Assembly (NCBI RefSeq): GCF_022662015.1
Contig: NZ_JAKMCM010000008.1
Location: forward strand, 1 to 56,295
Direction of reading: 5' to 3'
Source: Aestuariivivens sediminicola
GTDB taxonomy: Bacteria > Bacteroidota > Bacteroidia > Flavobacteriales > Flavobacteriaceae
Length of the DNA: 56,295 bases
The translations under genes and the position numbers were made by a program. The notes under the pieces are model-generated. The model was not told the DNA's origin, did not search any database, and was given only the letters and a program-made list of their open reading frames with translations. Of this stretch, positions 36,186-45,651 are shown in pieces. Within the stretch, counting starts at the first letter, position 1. Every line of letters starts with the position of its first letter.

Positions 36186-37649
36186 TTAACGTTTCTCGGG
36201 AATATGTTTTAATATTTCCAGGACAAAGGTCCAGTATTTCTGTACAGAAGATATCTGTGCCCGTTCATCCGGTGAATGGGCACCCTTTATATTCGGACCG
36301 AAACTAATCATATCCATTTCAGGATAATTCTGACCTAAAATACCGCATTCCAGTCCGGCATGACAGGCCGCGACATGCGGTGATTCACCATTCAGTGCTT
36401 CATAGAGATTGGTCATCACCTTTAATATAGGGGATTTCATATTGGGCTGCCATCCCGGATAGTCCCCGGAAAATACAACAGCACAGCCCATGAGTTCAAA
36501 CGTGGCACGTAAGGCATTGGCCAGGTCCATCTTGGCACTCTCTACTGAAGAACGCGTCAAACAGGCAATATGGATCTGTCCGTCCTTTACCAGGACCTTA
36601 GCAATATTGTTGGAGGTTTCAACCAGACCCGGGATATCGGGACTCATCCTGTACACCCCATTTAAGGCGGCATACAAAGCGCGTGTCAAGGCCTTCTGCA
36701 CTGCCAATTCCATACCGTATTGCGGCGTATCGCAGGCGCTCAGCTCAATGCTCAAATCGGGTTCCATGGTATGCAGTTCGGCCTTAATGAATCCGGATCG
36801 TGCAGTCATTTCCTTTACAAAGGCCTGTTCATGATCGGCGTCAATCGCAATGATTGCTGTACTCTCCCTCGGAATGGCATTTCTCAACCCTCCCCCATCA
36901 ATTTCAGAAATTCGGAGCCCATACTGTTCAAAACCATCAAACAGGAGTCGGTTCATAATCTTATTGGCATTGCCCAATCCTTCATGGATCTGCATACCGG
37001 AATGCCCTCCCTGCAGTCCTTTGACCTCTATTTTAAATCCCTTATTACCCTTTCCTACCTCCTCCAAGGTATAGGTACGCGTGGCAGTGACATCGATACC
37101 TCCTGCGCAGCCCACACCAATTTCATCGTCTTCCTCTGTATCCAGATTGAGTAAGATGCCTCCTGTAAGTAGCCCTGCCTTCAAACCTTTGGCCCCCGTC
37201 ATCCCTGTTTCCTCATCAATGGTAAACAGCGCCTCAATTGTCGGGTGTGCAATAGCTTCACTTTCTAAAATCGCCATAATGGTGGCTACACCAAGACCAT
37301 TATCGGCTCCGAGGGTCGTACCCCTGGCCTTTACCCAATCCCCTTCCACAACCATCTCGATACCCTGGGTATCAAAATCAAAAACGGTATCGTTGTTTTT
37401 TTGGTGTACCATATCCAAATGCGACTGCATCACGACCGTGGTTCTGTCTTCCATGCCCTTGGTAGCCGGTTTTTTAATGATCACATTACCCACTTCGTCC
37501 ACCAGGGTTTCCAGTCCCAGTTGTTTCCCAAAGGAGGTCATGAAGGCAATGACGCGTTCCTCTTTTTTTGACGGGCGAGGTACAGCGTTCAAATCGGCAA
37601 ATTTATTCCACAAGGCTTTAGGTTCGAGTTGTCTTATTTCTGAATTCAT
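36186..37649 (-). CDS. pepD: Aminoacyl-histidine dipeptidase (M20/PepD family)
   Basis: This 487-residue cytosolic metallopeptidase cleaves Xaa-His and other dipeptides. Metal-binding motifs are visible: MQSHLDMVHQ (His, Asp), GTTLGADNGLG (bridging Asp), FTIDEETGMTGAKGL (Glu pair), LNLDTEEDDEIGVGCAGG, and a C-terminal GAHSPDERAQISS with His. The ATG at 37649 gives the usual MNSEIRQLEP start. It diverges from DUF3810; both promoters fit in the 94-bp gap. Confidence 0.94.
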   Translation of the reverse strand: MNSEIRQLEPKALWNKFADLNAVPRPSKKEERVIAFMTSFGKQLGLETLVDEVGNVIIKKPATKGMEDRTTVVMQSHLDMVHQKNNDTVFDFDTQGIEMVVEGDWVKARGTTLGADNGLGVATIMAILESEAIAHPTIEALFTIDEETGMTGAKGLKAGLLTGGILLNLDTEEDDEIGVGCAGGIDVTATRTYTLEEVGKGNKGFKIEVKGLQGGHSGMQIHEGLGNANKIMNRLLFDGFEQYGLRISEIDGGGLRNAIPRESTAIIAIDADHEQAFVKEMTARSGFIKAELHTMEPDLSIELSACDTPQYGMELAVQKALTRALYAALNGVYRMSPDIPGLVETSNNIAKVLVKDGQIHIACLTRSSVESAKMDLANALRATFELMGCAVVFSGDYPGWQPNMKSPILKVMTNLYEALNGESPHVAACHAGLECGILGQNYPEMDMISFGPNIKGAHSPDERAQISSVQKYWTFVLEILKHIPEKR

Positions 37650-37669
37650 TGTTTTTCTTTGGTATATCA

Positions 37670-37677
37670 CAAAGATA
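37670..37677 (-). promoter_or_regulatory. Promoter -7 box of pepD
   Basis: The minus strand reads TATCTTTG, a full consensus match, 20 nt upstream of the pepD ATG. Confidence 0.55.
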
Positions 37678-37731
37678 TAAAGACCTTCCCTGTTTTAATC
37701 CCAACAGGCCTAAAAATGTAAAACAATTTTC

Positions 37732-37739
37732 TATTTTTG
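37732..37739 (+). promoter_or_regulatory. Promoter -7 box of the DUF3810 gene, 4 nt before the ATG
   Basis: TATTTTTG matches the consensus and ends 4 nt before the start codon at 37744, so transcription would begin at or next to the A of the ATG: a leaderless or near-leaderless mRNA. No better start or -7 box is visible nearby. Confidence 0.5.
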
Positions 37740-37743
37740 GTCT

Positions 37744-38814
37744 ATGCTAAAAAACACAAAACTTTGGATCGCTCTGGGACTTGTTCCACAGTATGTTTTG
37801 GTGAGAATTGTGTCGCAATATCCTGAATTTATCGAGCACTACTACAGTCAGGGTGTGTATACATTTATCTCAGCGTGTTTCAGATATGCATTGGGATGGA
37901 TTCCCTTTTCTTTTGGGGATATCCTATACACGCTAACGACTTTCTATGTTTTGCGATGGTTTTATGTGAACAGGAACAGATGGCGACGGGATTTCAAAAA
38001 CCGGATCATTGATATACTATCGGCGGTATCGCTCTTTTATTTCGCGTTTCATGTGTTATGGGGCTTCAATTATTATCGGGTGCCGCTTCATCAGCAACTG
38101 AATTTAGGTGCCGATTACAGTTCTGAACAACTGATATCGGTCACGGAAAAATTAATTACCAAAACTAATGCCCTTCATCTGGACATTGCTGAACACGACT
38201 CCCTGAAAATTGATCTACCCTATACGAAACGCGACATACTGTCTATGGTTTCCGGGGGTTATGACAATTTAAAACCTGCCTTTCCACATTTGGAATACCA
38301 TCCGAAAAGCATCAAGAGATCCTTATACAGTTACCCTCTAACCTATATGGGATTTAGCGGTTATTTAAATCCGTTTACCAACGAAGCCCAAATCGATGGC
38401 ATCATTCCCATTTTTAAATTCCCGACAACAGCGTCCCATGAAATTGCACACCAACTGGGTTATGCTGCAGAAAATGAAGCCAATTTCATTGGATTCCTGG
38501 CGGCCTCAAATCATGAGAACGCCTATTTTAAATTCTGTAGCTATGCCTTTGCCCTGCGTTTTTGCCTCAATGAAATATTCATGCGAGATGCCTGTCTTTT
38601 CGAAGATATGGTAGCGGATGTTAACCCGGGTATACTCAAAAACTATAAAGAGACCCGCGAGTTTTGGGAAGCCCATGAGAATCCTTTGGAACCTTTTTTC
38701 AAACTCTTTTATGGCCATTTTTTAAAGGCCAATAACCAACACAGGGGTATCGAAAGTTACAGCTATGTGGTCGCCTTATTGGTTAATTATTTTGGCGACA
38801 AGGATCTCGTATAA
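37744..38814 (+). CDS. DUF3810 domain-containing membrane zincin
   Basis: The product has 356 residues. Three hydrophobic segments fill the first 115 residues, and a larger domain follows. The family carries an HExxH zinc-protease motif, seen here as TASHEIAHQLGYAAENEANFIGFLA with a downstream Glu in the ENEAN segment, so it is probably a membrane-bound metallopeptidase. Substrates are unknown. It diverges from pepD. Confidence 0.88.
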   Translation: MLKNTKLWIALGLVPQYVLVRIVSQYPEFIEHYYSQGVYTFISACFRYALGWIPFSFGDILYTLTTFYVLRWFYVNRNRWRRDFKNRIIDILSAVSLFYFAFHVLWGFNYYRVPLHQQLNLGADYSSEQLISVTEKLITKTNALHLDIAEHDSLKIDLPYTKRDILSMVSGGYDNLKPAFPHLEYHPKSIKRSLYSYPLTYMGFSGYLNPFTNEAQIDGIIPIFKFPTTASHEIAHQLGYAAENEANFIGFLAASNHENAYFKFCSYAFALRFCLNEIFMRDACLFEDMVADVNPGILKNYKETREFWEAHENPLEPFFKLFYGHFLKANNQHRGIESYSYVVALLVNYFGDKDLV

Positions 38815-38991
38815 TCGTCCTCTTGATGTAACGAAATGTAATTCTAATATTTTTTTGGCAAAGAACTTAAGGTGCTATTATCTCTAGCGTTAAATAAAGG
38901 TCTGATCCCTGTGGGGCTCCTATTTAAAGAGGTCGTCGTCTTTAAGCGCAAATGGAATGTATTACTTTTTCTATTTAACATCAGAACTCAC

Positions 38992-38999
38992 TATATTTG
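38992..38999 (+). promoter_or_regulatory. Promoter -7 box of the alkaline phosphatase-fold gene
   Basis: TATATTTG fully matches the consensus, 40 nt before the ATG at 39040. Confidence 0.5.
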
Positions 39000-39039
39000 A
39001 TAACATATTGGTCGCTGACCATTTTAAAACTCACAATTC

Positions 39040-40137
39040 ATGCAAAACAAGCTTTTTCTTATCATTCTGATCTTGTTATTAACAGGAAAGATCCATGCTC
39101 AAAACACCGATAATGCCAAAGTATTTTTAATCACCCTGGATGGTGTCCGGTGGCAGGAGGTTTTTAGGGGAACAGACGCATCACTGCTCAATAATTCGGA
39201 TTATACCAGGAATAAAAATCTCTTAGAAGAAAGGTTTCAAGGGCAGTCCTTAGAAGAAAACCGTAAAAAATTAATGCCTTTTTTCTGGAATAGCATTGCT
39301 GAAAAAGGTCAATTATACGGAAACAGGGATAAAGGGAATAAGATGGATCTTACCAACACCATGTGGTTCTCGTACCCGGGATACAGTGAAATTCTAACCG
39401 GTTTTCCCGATGACCAGAATATTACCAGTAATGACAAGATCTACAACAGCAACGTAACCTTCCTGGAGAAAGTAAACCAATTAGCGGACTATAATGGGAA
39501 GGTAGCTGCATTTTGCAGCTGGGATGTCTTTCCGTATATCATCAATGATAAGCGCTCAGGAATCCCCGTAAATGCCGGGTATATGAAGGCCACCACCACT
39601 CCACTCACGGCGCGTGAGGAACTCATCAACACGATGCAATTTCAGGCTCCCATACTGTGGGAAAGTGTACGACTTGACGTGTTTACCCATTATATGGCAA
39701 AAGAACATATTAAGAAAAAACATCCGGAATTGGTCTATATCTCCTACGGTGAAACGGACGATTTTGCTCATGGTGGTCATTTTGATTTTTATATTAACGC
39801 CATACATAATACCGATGGCCTTATTCAGGATCTTTGGGAAACTGTGCAGAATGATCCCTTTTATAAAGACAAGACCTATTTCGTTATTACAACGGATCAC
39901 GGACGGGGTACGGGAGCTGAAGACTCATCATTGTGGACCGGTCATGGGAGCAGTGTAAGAGACTCTAATGAAACCTGGCTCGCCATTATAGGTCCTCAAA
40001 TGAAGCCCAAAGGGGAGGTTGTCGATCAAGGACAAATCTATACGAATCAGATCGCGGCCACAGTATTGGACCTGCTAAACGTAACGGTTAACAGAAAAAA
40101 AATGGGCGAATCCCTGGTAAACCGATTAAATGAATAG
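39040..40137 (+). CDS. Alkaline phosphatase-fold hydrolase, exported
   Basis: The protein has 365 residues with a signal peptide (1-20, ending in KIHAQ). The alkaline phosphatase/sulfatase superfamily metal motifs are present: ITLDGVRWQE near residue 30, SYGETDDFAHGG, and ITTDHGRGTG with a final TGHGS. The nucleophile is probably the Ser or Thr in WFSYPGYSEILTG. It could be a phosphodiesterase or a phosphatase; the substrate is not predictable. Confidence 0.88.
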   Translation: MQNKLFLIILILLLTGKIHAQNTDNAKVFLITLDGVRWQEVFRGTDASLLNNSDYTRNKNLLEERFQGQSLEENRKKLMPFFWNSIAEKGQLYGNRDKGNKMDLTNTMWFSYPGYSEILTGFPDDQNITSNDKIYNSNVTFLEKVNQLADYNGKVAAFCSWDVFPYIINDKRSGIPVNAGYMKATTTPLTAREELINTMQFQAPILWESVRLDVFTHYMAKEHIKKKHPELVYISYGETDDFAHGGHFDFYINAIHNTDGLIQDLWETVQNDPFYKDKTYFVITTDHGRGTGAEDSSLWTGHGSSVRDSNETWLAIIGPQMKPKGEVVDQGQIYTNQIAATVLDLLNVTVNRKKMGESLVNRLNE

Positions 40138-40194
40138 CCATAGTCTCACTTTAGGTCATGAACCTCTGAATTTATGCTTTAAACTTATTAACCC

Positions 40195-40995
40195 TTGTCT
40201 GTAAAATTAATTTCCAGTATCACGAATCCCCTGGTCCGTCAATTGGTCCAATTGAAGTACAAATCACGGGAACGTAAAAAAACAGGTTTGTTTGTCATTG
40301 AAGGTCAACGTGAGATAGAACTCGCCTTAAAGGGAAGTTATTCTATAGACACCCTTTTATATGTACCTGAATTGTTCTCTGCGGAACAGGTAAACTCTAT
40401 TGCAGACCGTTCAAGTAAGGTCATTGAAATCTCACGAGAGGTGTATGGGAAATTGGCCTACCGCGATTCCACCCAAGGCGTCCTAGCCCTGGCTAAAGCA
40501 AAACATCATACGATCTCAGAGTTGGTATTACAAGGTCCCTCCCCGTTAATTTTAGTGGCCGAGGCGCCTGAAAAACCGGGGAATATAGGGGCATTGTTAA
40601 GAACTGCCGATGCGGCTAAAGTGGATGCCGTAATTATTGCCAATCCGAAAACGGACCTGTATAACCCGAATATTATCAGATCCAGTGTGGGATGTATTTT
40701 CACCAATCCGATTGCCACTGGTGAAACTTCGGAAATCATTGATTTTCTGAAGGGTCATGAAATTAAAATCTACTGTGCTGCCCTTCAGGCATCAGTCCAT
40801 TACCATACCCAGGACTTTAGGCAGCCAACGGCTATTGTGGTAGGTACTGAAGATTCGGGCCTAAGTCCGGAGTGGCTTAAGCATTCCGATCAGAATATCA
40901 TAATCCCGATGCATGGGGAAATAGATTCCATGAATGTTTCAGTTGCGGCAGGAATTCTTATTTTTGAGGCCAAAAGACAGCGCATGGTCATTTGA
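40195..40995 (+). CDS. SpoU-family RNA 2'-O-methyltransferase
   Basis: This 266-residue enzyme has an N-terminal substrate-binding domain (KYKSRERKKTGLFVIEGQREI) and a C-terminal SPOUT knot domain with motifs APEKPGNIGALLRTADA, VVGTEDSGLS and IPMHGEIDSMNVSVAAGI. It belongs to the TrmH/RlmB group that methylates 23S rRNA or tRNA. The start is a TTG at 40195; no upstream ATG fits. Confidence 0.92.
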   Translation: MSVKLISSITNPLVRQLVQLKYKSRERKKTGLFVIEGQREIELALKGSYSIDTLLYVPELFSAEQVNSIADRSSKVIEISREVYGKLAYRDSTQGVLALAKAKHHTISELVLQGPSPLILVAEAPEKPGNIGALLRTADAAKVDAVIIANPKTDLYNPNIIRSSVGCIFTNPIATGETSEIIDFLKGHEIKIYCAALQASVHYHTQDFRQPTAIVVGTEDSGLSPEWLKHSDQNIIIPMHGEIDSMNVSVAAGILIFEAKRQRMVI

Positions 40996-41200
40996 AATTA
41001 AGGATGTGTGATGATCAATTAGAAAGGAGTGACTATCAATATGGAGCTAAAAACACCAAATGAATCTTCAAAGAATATGACATCGAACTGTCGAGCATAC
41101 TTAAAATACGATACAAAATTGTTTTATGATCAAAGGAATAATTACCATTTGATTCATTCCAATTCGTTAATTATTAATTGTTAAATGTCCATCAACAACT

Positions 41201-42433
41201 ATGACTGCAAGTAGCTTGTTTTATATTATCATAATACTATTAATCATCAATTTTATAGTCGATAAGGTGATTGATGCCCTGAATGCAAAACATTTTAAGG
41301 ATGCCCCTCCCAAGGAATTACAGGATGTTTACGATCAGGAGGCCTATGACACATCCCAGCGCTACAAGGCCACAACCTATAAATTCGGTATTATTACTTC
41401 GACCTTTTCCTTGCTGTTAACATTGGGATTCCTTTGGTTTGACGGGTTTGCGTATGTGGATAATTTGGCACGAAGTATCACCAGCCAACCCATTTTAGTT
41501 GGGCTGCTGTTCTTTGGCATCATTATGTTGGGAAGCGATATTCTATCGCTGCCGTTTTCGGTATACAGCACCTTCGTGATCGAAGAAAAATTTGGTTTTA
41601 ACAAAACCACAATTAAAACATTTATTCTCGACAAAATTAAAGGCTGGCTTATGATGGGAATCGTTGGCGGTGGTCTTTTGGCATTGATTATATGGTTTTA
41701 CCAGATAACCGGAACACACTTTTGGTTGTATGCCTGGGGCCTGGTAGCTGTATTCACTATTTTCATGAATATGTTCTACTCCAAACTGATCGTACCCTTG
41801 TTCAATAAGCAAACCCCACTGGAAGAAGGTGCTTTGCGGGATCAGATTTCATCCTATGCCAAAGGGGTTGGTTTTACACTGGATAAAATTTTTGTTATTG
41901 ACGGATCCAAACGCAGCACCAAGGCCAATGCCTATTTTTCGGGGTTTGGTCGGGAAAAACGCGTCACTTTATATGATACGCTAATCAATGATCTTGAGGA
42001 TGATGAAATTGTGGCTGTTCTGGCTCATGAAGTCGGGCACTACAAAAAGAATCATATTATTTTTAATCTTATAGCCTCTATCCTATTAACCGGGATCACA
42101 CTTTATATTCTATCCCTGTTTATATCCAATCCCTTATTATCTCAAGCTCTGGGGGTGAAAACAGCCAGTTTCCATATTGGCTTAATTGCCTTTGCCTTGT
42201 TGTATTCGCCCATTTCCGAAATTACAGGTTTGGGGATGAACTTATTCTCACGGGCCTTTGAATACCAGGCCGATGATTATGCAAAATCAACTTTTAGGGC
42301 CGAACCTTTAATCAGTTCCCTTAAAAAACTGTCAAAAAACAGTTTAAGTAATTTAACGCCGCATCCGGCCTACGTTTTTGTACATTATTCACATCCCACC
42401 CTATTGCAGCGCATCCGGAATTTAAGAAGCTAG
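41201..42433 (+). CDS. M48 family zinc metalloprotease (Ste24/CAAX-type)
   Basis: The product is a 410-residue integral membrane protease with several transmembrane helices, the zinc motif HEVGHYKKNH (near residue 277) and the third ligand Glu in FEYQADDYA, plus the Ste24 N-terminal region DVYDQEAYDTSQRYK. It resembles eukaryotic Ste24 in layout. Bacterial homologues act in membrane protein quality control. Confidence 0.94.
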   Translation: MTASSLFYIIIILLIINFIVDKVIDALNAKHFKDAPPKELQDVYDQEAYDTSQRYKATTYKFGIITSTFSLLLTLGFLWFDGFAYVDNLARSITSQPILVGLLFFGIIMLGSDILSLPFSVYSTFVIEEKFGFNKTTIKTFILDKIKGWLMMGIVGGGLLALIIWFYQITGTHFWLYAWGLVAVFTIFMNMFYSKLIVPLFNKQTPLEEGALRDQISSYAKGVGFTLDKIFVIDGSKRSTKANAYFSGFGREKRVTLYDTLINDLEDDEIVAVLAHEVGHYKKNHIIFNLIASILLTGITLYILSLFISNPLLSQALGVKTASFHIGLIAFALLYSPISEITGLGMNLFSRAFEYQADDYAKSTFRAEPLISSLKKLSKNSLSNLTPHPAYVFVHYSHPTLLQRIRNLRS

Positions 42434-42523
42434 TTGCACCAATGCTGCCTGGTATCCAATCAACACTAAAGCATCCGTTCGTAATACTCTACTTAGGTTC
42501 AATTCATTTTGTAGGCATGCACC

Positions 42524-42587
42524 TTTGAAATTGTCCTGTGAATTTTTGAAATTGTCCTGTGAATTTTCAAAATTCACAGGACAATTT
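42524..42587. repeat. Tandem 21-bp repeat forming competing 17-bp hairpins
   Basis: TTTGAAATTGTCCTGTGAATT occurs twice in tandem (42524-42544, 42545-42565). AATTCACAGGACAATTT at 42571-42587 is the exact inverse of the core of either copy. The second copy gives a 17-bp perfect stem with a 5-nt loop; the first copy can pair instead with a longer loop. Confidence 0.9.
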
Positions 42588-42729
42588 TGCAACATCATGC
42601 TTATAAAATTTGAAAAACCTGCTGACTTGATGCAATAGTGCTGCGCAAGGGGCTTTTAAAATCTGCTGAACGCTGGAAGGCAGATCCATTTCCCTGAATA
42701 AAAAGTAAAGGTTAATTCAAATAAAAATG

Positions 42730-42737
42730 TATCTTTG
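42730..42737 (+). promoter_or_regulatory. Promoter -7 box of the DEAD-box helicase gene
   Basis: TATCTTTG fully matches the consensus, 146 nt before the ATG at 42884, implying a leader of about 140 nt. Confidence 0.5.
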
Positions 42738-42883
42738 CCCGCTGAAACTTTAAGCTTTTAATCAAGGTCTTAATTTTTCATAAACGCCTCAGGGAGAGGA
42801 TGTGTTACCGGAAGTTTTAGGTTTAAGTATGTCGATTCGCTTCTCATGTAACACCACATAACACAATCGAATACTTACTTAAA

Positions 42884-44644
42884 ATGAGCACATTTCAAAA
42901 CTTGGGTCTCCACAAGGACCTATTACAGGCTATCAGTGACCTGGGCTTTACCGCGCCCAGCGAAGTACAGGAAAAAGCAATTCCTGTTCTCTTACAATCA
43001 GAAACCGATTTAGTGGCTTTAGCACAAACGGGAACCGGTAAAACAGCAGCCTTCGGGTTCCCTATGCTGCAAAAAATTGATATCAACAGCAGAACCACTC
43101 AAGGACTTATTCTTTCACCGACTCGTGAATTATGTTTACAGATCACGAACGAAATGAAGCTGTATGGAAAATACTGTAAGGGGCTGAATGTGGTTGCCAT
43201 ATATGGTGGTGCCAGTATTGCCGAACAAGCACGTGAGGTGAAACGCGGGGCACAGATTATCGTCGCCACTCCCGGTAGAATGAAAGACATGATCAGCCGT
43301 CAGATGGTCGATATCTCCAAAATTCAATTTAGTGTTTTAGATGAGGCCGATGAGATGTTGAATATGGGCTTTAAGGAAGATATTACCGATATTTTATCCT
43401 ATACCCCCCAGGATAAGAGCACCTGGTTGTTTTCTGCAACCATGCCCAACGAAGTCGCCTCCATTGCCAAAAACTTCATGTACAATCCACAGGAGATCAC
43501 TGTGGGTAATAAGAACGAAAGTACCGCTCAGGTCTCGCACGAGTATTACCTGGTGAATTCCAGGGATCGCTATTTGGCTCTTAAGCGTTTGGCCGATGCC
43601 AACCCGGATATATTTTCCGTGGTATTCTGCAGAACGAAGCGCGATACACAAAAAGTGGCTGAAAAACTAATTGAAGATGGTTATAATGCCGGGGCGCTCC
43701 ATGGTGATTTGAGTCAGAACCAACGCGATCTGGTCATGAAGGCCTTCAGAAACAATCAGATTCAAATGCTCGTAGCCACTGATGTAGCGGCCAGAGGAAT
43801 TGACGTCGATGACATTACCCATGTCATCAATTACCAGCTGCCTGATGAGATCGAAACCTATACCCATCGCTCCGGGCGCACCGGTCGTGCCGGTAAAACG
43901 GGTGTGTCCATGGTTATTGTGTCAAAAAGTGAAGTCCGCAAAATAAAGAGCATTGAGCGTATCATAAAAAAGCAGTTCCTGAAAAAGGACCTTCCCAATG
44001 GTATGGACATCTGTGAAGTCCAATTAATGTCTTTAGCCAATAAAGTACATCACACCGAAGTGAATCATGATATTGACAATTATTTAGGAAAAATAAATGC
44101 CCTGTTTGAAGATACCACAAAGGACGAACTGATAAAGAAATTCTTTTCGGTAGAATTCTCCAGATTTTACAACTACTATCAAAAGGCGCCGGATTTAAAT
44201 GTATCTGACAGTCAAGTTGCAGGATCGCATGATGCGGACGATTCTGTTCGATACTTCATAAATGTGGGTCGAAAGGATGGTTTTGACTGGATGCAACTCA
44301 AAGACTTTTTACGAGATATTTTGGAACTCGATAAGGACGACCTGTTCAAAGTGGAAACAAAAGACAGTTTTTCATTTTTCAATACCGAAAAGGCATTAAA
44401 GGAGAAGGTCCTGAATTTCTTTACCGATTTCAAACATAACGGTCGGTTTGTCAATGTAGAAGTTTCCGAAAACCGCGGCAGTGGAAAGCGCAGGGACAGA
44501 AAACGAAATGGCAGTAAGCGATCTGACAAACGCAGTGGCTCAAAAAACAGAGCAGAACGAAGGCATTCAGGAGGAAAATCAAAATCAAGACGCTCAAAAT
44601 CTAATGACTTTGCGGCCTCGAGGCCAAGACGCTCCAGGAGATAA
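42884..44644 (+). CDS. DEAD-box RNA helicase
   Basis: This 586-residue helicase has the Q motif, Walker A AQTGTGKT, PTRELCLQ, DEAD, SAT, ARGIDVDDI and HRSGRTGRAG in order, then a DbpA-type RNA-binding domain (about 455-525). A basic Arg/Ser/Lys-rich tail (about 530-586) can bind RNA nonspecifically. It is a DeaD/CsdA-like enzyme for ribosome assembly or cold growth. The long leader fits a cold-regulated gene. Confidence 0.95.
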   Translation: MSTFQNLGLHKDLLQAISDLGFTAPSEVQEKAIPVLLQSETDLVALAQTGTGKTAAFGFPMLQKIDINSRTTQGLILSPTRELCLQITNEMKLYGKYCKGLNVVAIYGGASIAEQAREVKRGAQIIVATPGRMKDMISRQMVDISKIQFSVLDEADEMLNMGFKEDITDILSYTPQDKSTWLFSATMPNEVASIAKNFMYNPQEITVGNKNESTAQVSHEYYLVNSRDRYLALKRLADANPDIFSVVFCRTKRDTQKVAEKLIEDGYNAGALHGDLSQNQRDLVMKAFRNNQIQMLVATDVAARGIDVDDITHVINYQLPDEIETYTHRSGRTGRAGKTGVSMVIVSKSEVRKIKSIERIIKKQFLKKDLPNGMDICEVQLMSLANKVHHTEVNHDIDNYLGKINALFEDTTKDELIKKFFSVEFSRFYNYYQKAPDLNVSDSQVAGSHDADDSVRYFINVGRKDGFDWMQLKDFLRDILELDKDDLFKVETKDSFSFFNTEKALKEKVLNFFTDFKHNGRFVNVEVSENRGSGKRRDRKRNGSKRSDKRSGSKNRAERRHSGGKSKSRRSKSNDFAASRPRRSRR

Positions 44645-44754
44645 TTAAACATTCTTTATATTTAGAGCAGATATTTGTTAATTTTAAGTCAAAATAGAGC
44701 TACAGTCACATTACTAATTTTTTCTTTAGTATTTTTATCATTGATTTTAAGACC

Positions 44755-45531
44755 ATGAAACAGTACCTACTTCTTTTCACCTTTATGCTGTCTTCTGCGA
44801 TAGCACTTGCTCAGGAAGACGCTAAGGCCATAGGTACTGTTACCAATGCTACAGACGGTACGCCACTGGAAAATGTGAATATTGTTAATCTGAACCAGGT
44901 TATAGGGACATCGACCAATAGCAGTGGTGAATTTTCTATTTCAGCAGCGGTTAACGACACGCTGCACTTTTCCTATTTAGGGTTTAAATCGATCAAGGTC
45001 AGAGTGACGAACGACTGGTTAAAATTTGGCAATGCAGAAATTGAATTGACTGAACTGGCACTGGCGCTGGAAGAAGTGGTGGTAAACCAATTGCGACTCA
45101 CCGGGTACCTGGAAGTAGATATCAAGCAAGTCCCCATAATCAATGAGAACTACCGCTATAGTATTTCAGGATTACCCAGTACGGGATATGAAGCCAGAAA
45201 ACCGACCGGGGTGAATAAAATCCTGGGATCCATATTTAATCCGGCCGATTTCTTACACCGCATGTTTGGAAAAAAACCCAACGAGATGCGCAAGTTAAAA
45301 AAGATGAAGGAAGATGATGAAATCCGAAATTTGCTGGCCACACGCTTTGATAGAGAAATGCTAACGGTATTGCTACAGGTAGACCGGGTTGATTTAGACG
45401 AAATTGTGAGTCAATGCAACTACTCCAAGGGTTTTATACGATCGGCCAATGACCTTCAGATTCTTGATGCCATAAGTGAATGCTATGAAGAGTACAAGGT
45501 ACTCAGCCGCGGAAGAAGCAAACGGTTGTAG
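44755..45531 (+). CDS. Exported protein with carboxypeptidase-like regulatory domain
   Basis: The product has 258 residues with a signal peptide (1-19, ALAQ). A CarboxypepD_reg-like beta-sandwich (about 25-95: AIGTVTNATDGTPLENVNIVN, GTSTNSSGEFSI) is followed by a helical, charged region without known motifs. The family is widespread in Bacteroidota; function is unknown. It stands alone between two unrelated genes. Confidence 0.85.
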   Translation: MKQYLLLFTFMLSSAIALAQEDAKAIGTVTNATDGTPLENVNIVNLNQVIGTSTNSSGEFSISAAVNDTLHFSYLGFKSIKVRVTNDWLKFGNAEIELTELALALEEVVVNQLRLTGYLEVDIKQVPIINENYRYSISGLPSTGYEARKPTGVNKILGSIFNPADFLHRMFGKKPNEMRKLKKMKEDDEIRNLLATRFDREMLTVLLQVDRVDLDEIVSQCNYSKGFIRSANDLQILDAISECYEEYKVLSRGRSKRL

Positions 45532-45651
45532 CTATCCCTTTTTGAACGGCGGATGCAACACGCCTGTAATGCACTTAAAGCATGGCTGTATTCTACACAC
45601 CGACAACTACAACAAGCAAAAACGTTCAGGTTCAGGTCTTGATCATAATCA

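Larger units (their letters stand above)
42434..42883. other. Intergenic region with strong hairpin and helicase leader
   Basis: There is no gene in these 450 bp. It contains the tandem/inverted repeat at 42524-42587 and, from the -7 box at 42730-42737, an mRNA leader of about 140 nt for the DEAD-box helicase gene. Confidence 0.65.

Noticed and set aside
37081-37680. 199-residue Ser/Pro-rich plus-strand ORF
   Set aside because: Antisense shadow of pepD, which has clear catalytic motifs.
44212-44652. 146-residue minus-strand ORF
   Set aside because: Antisense to the helicase tail; no independent support.
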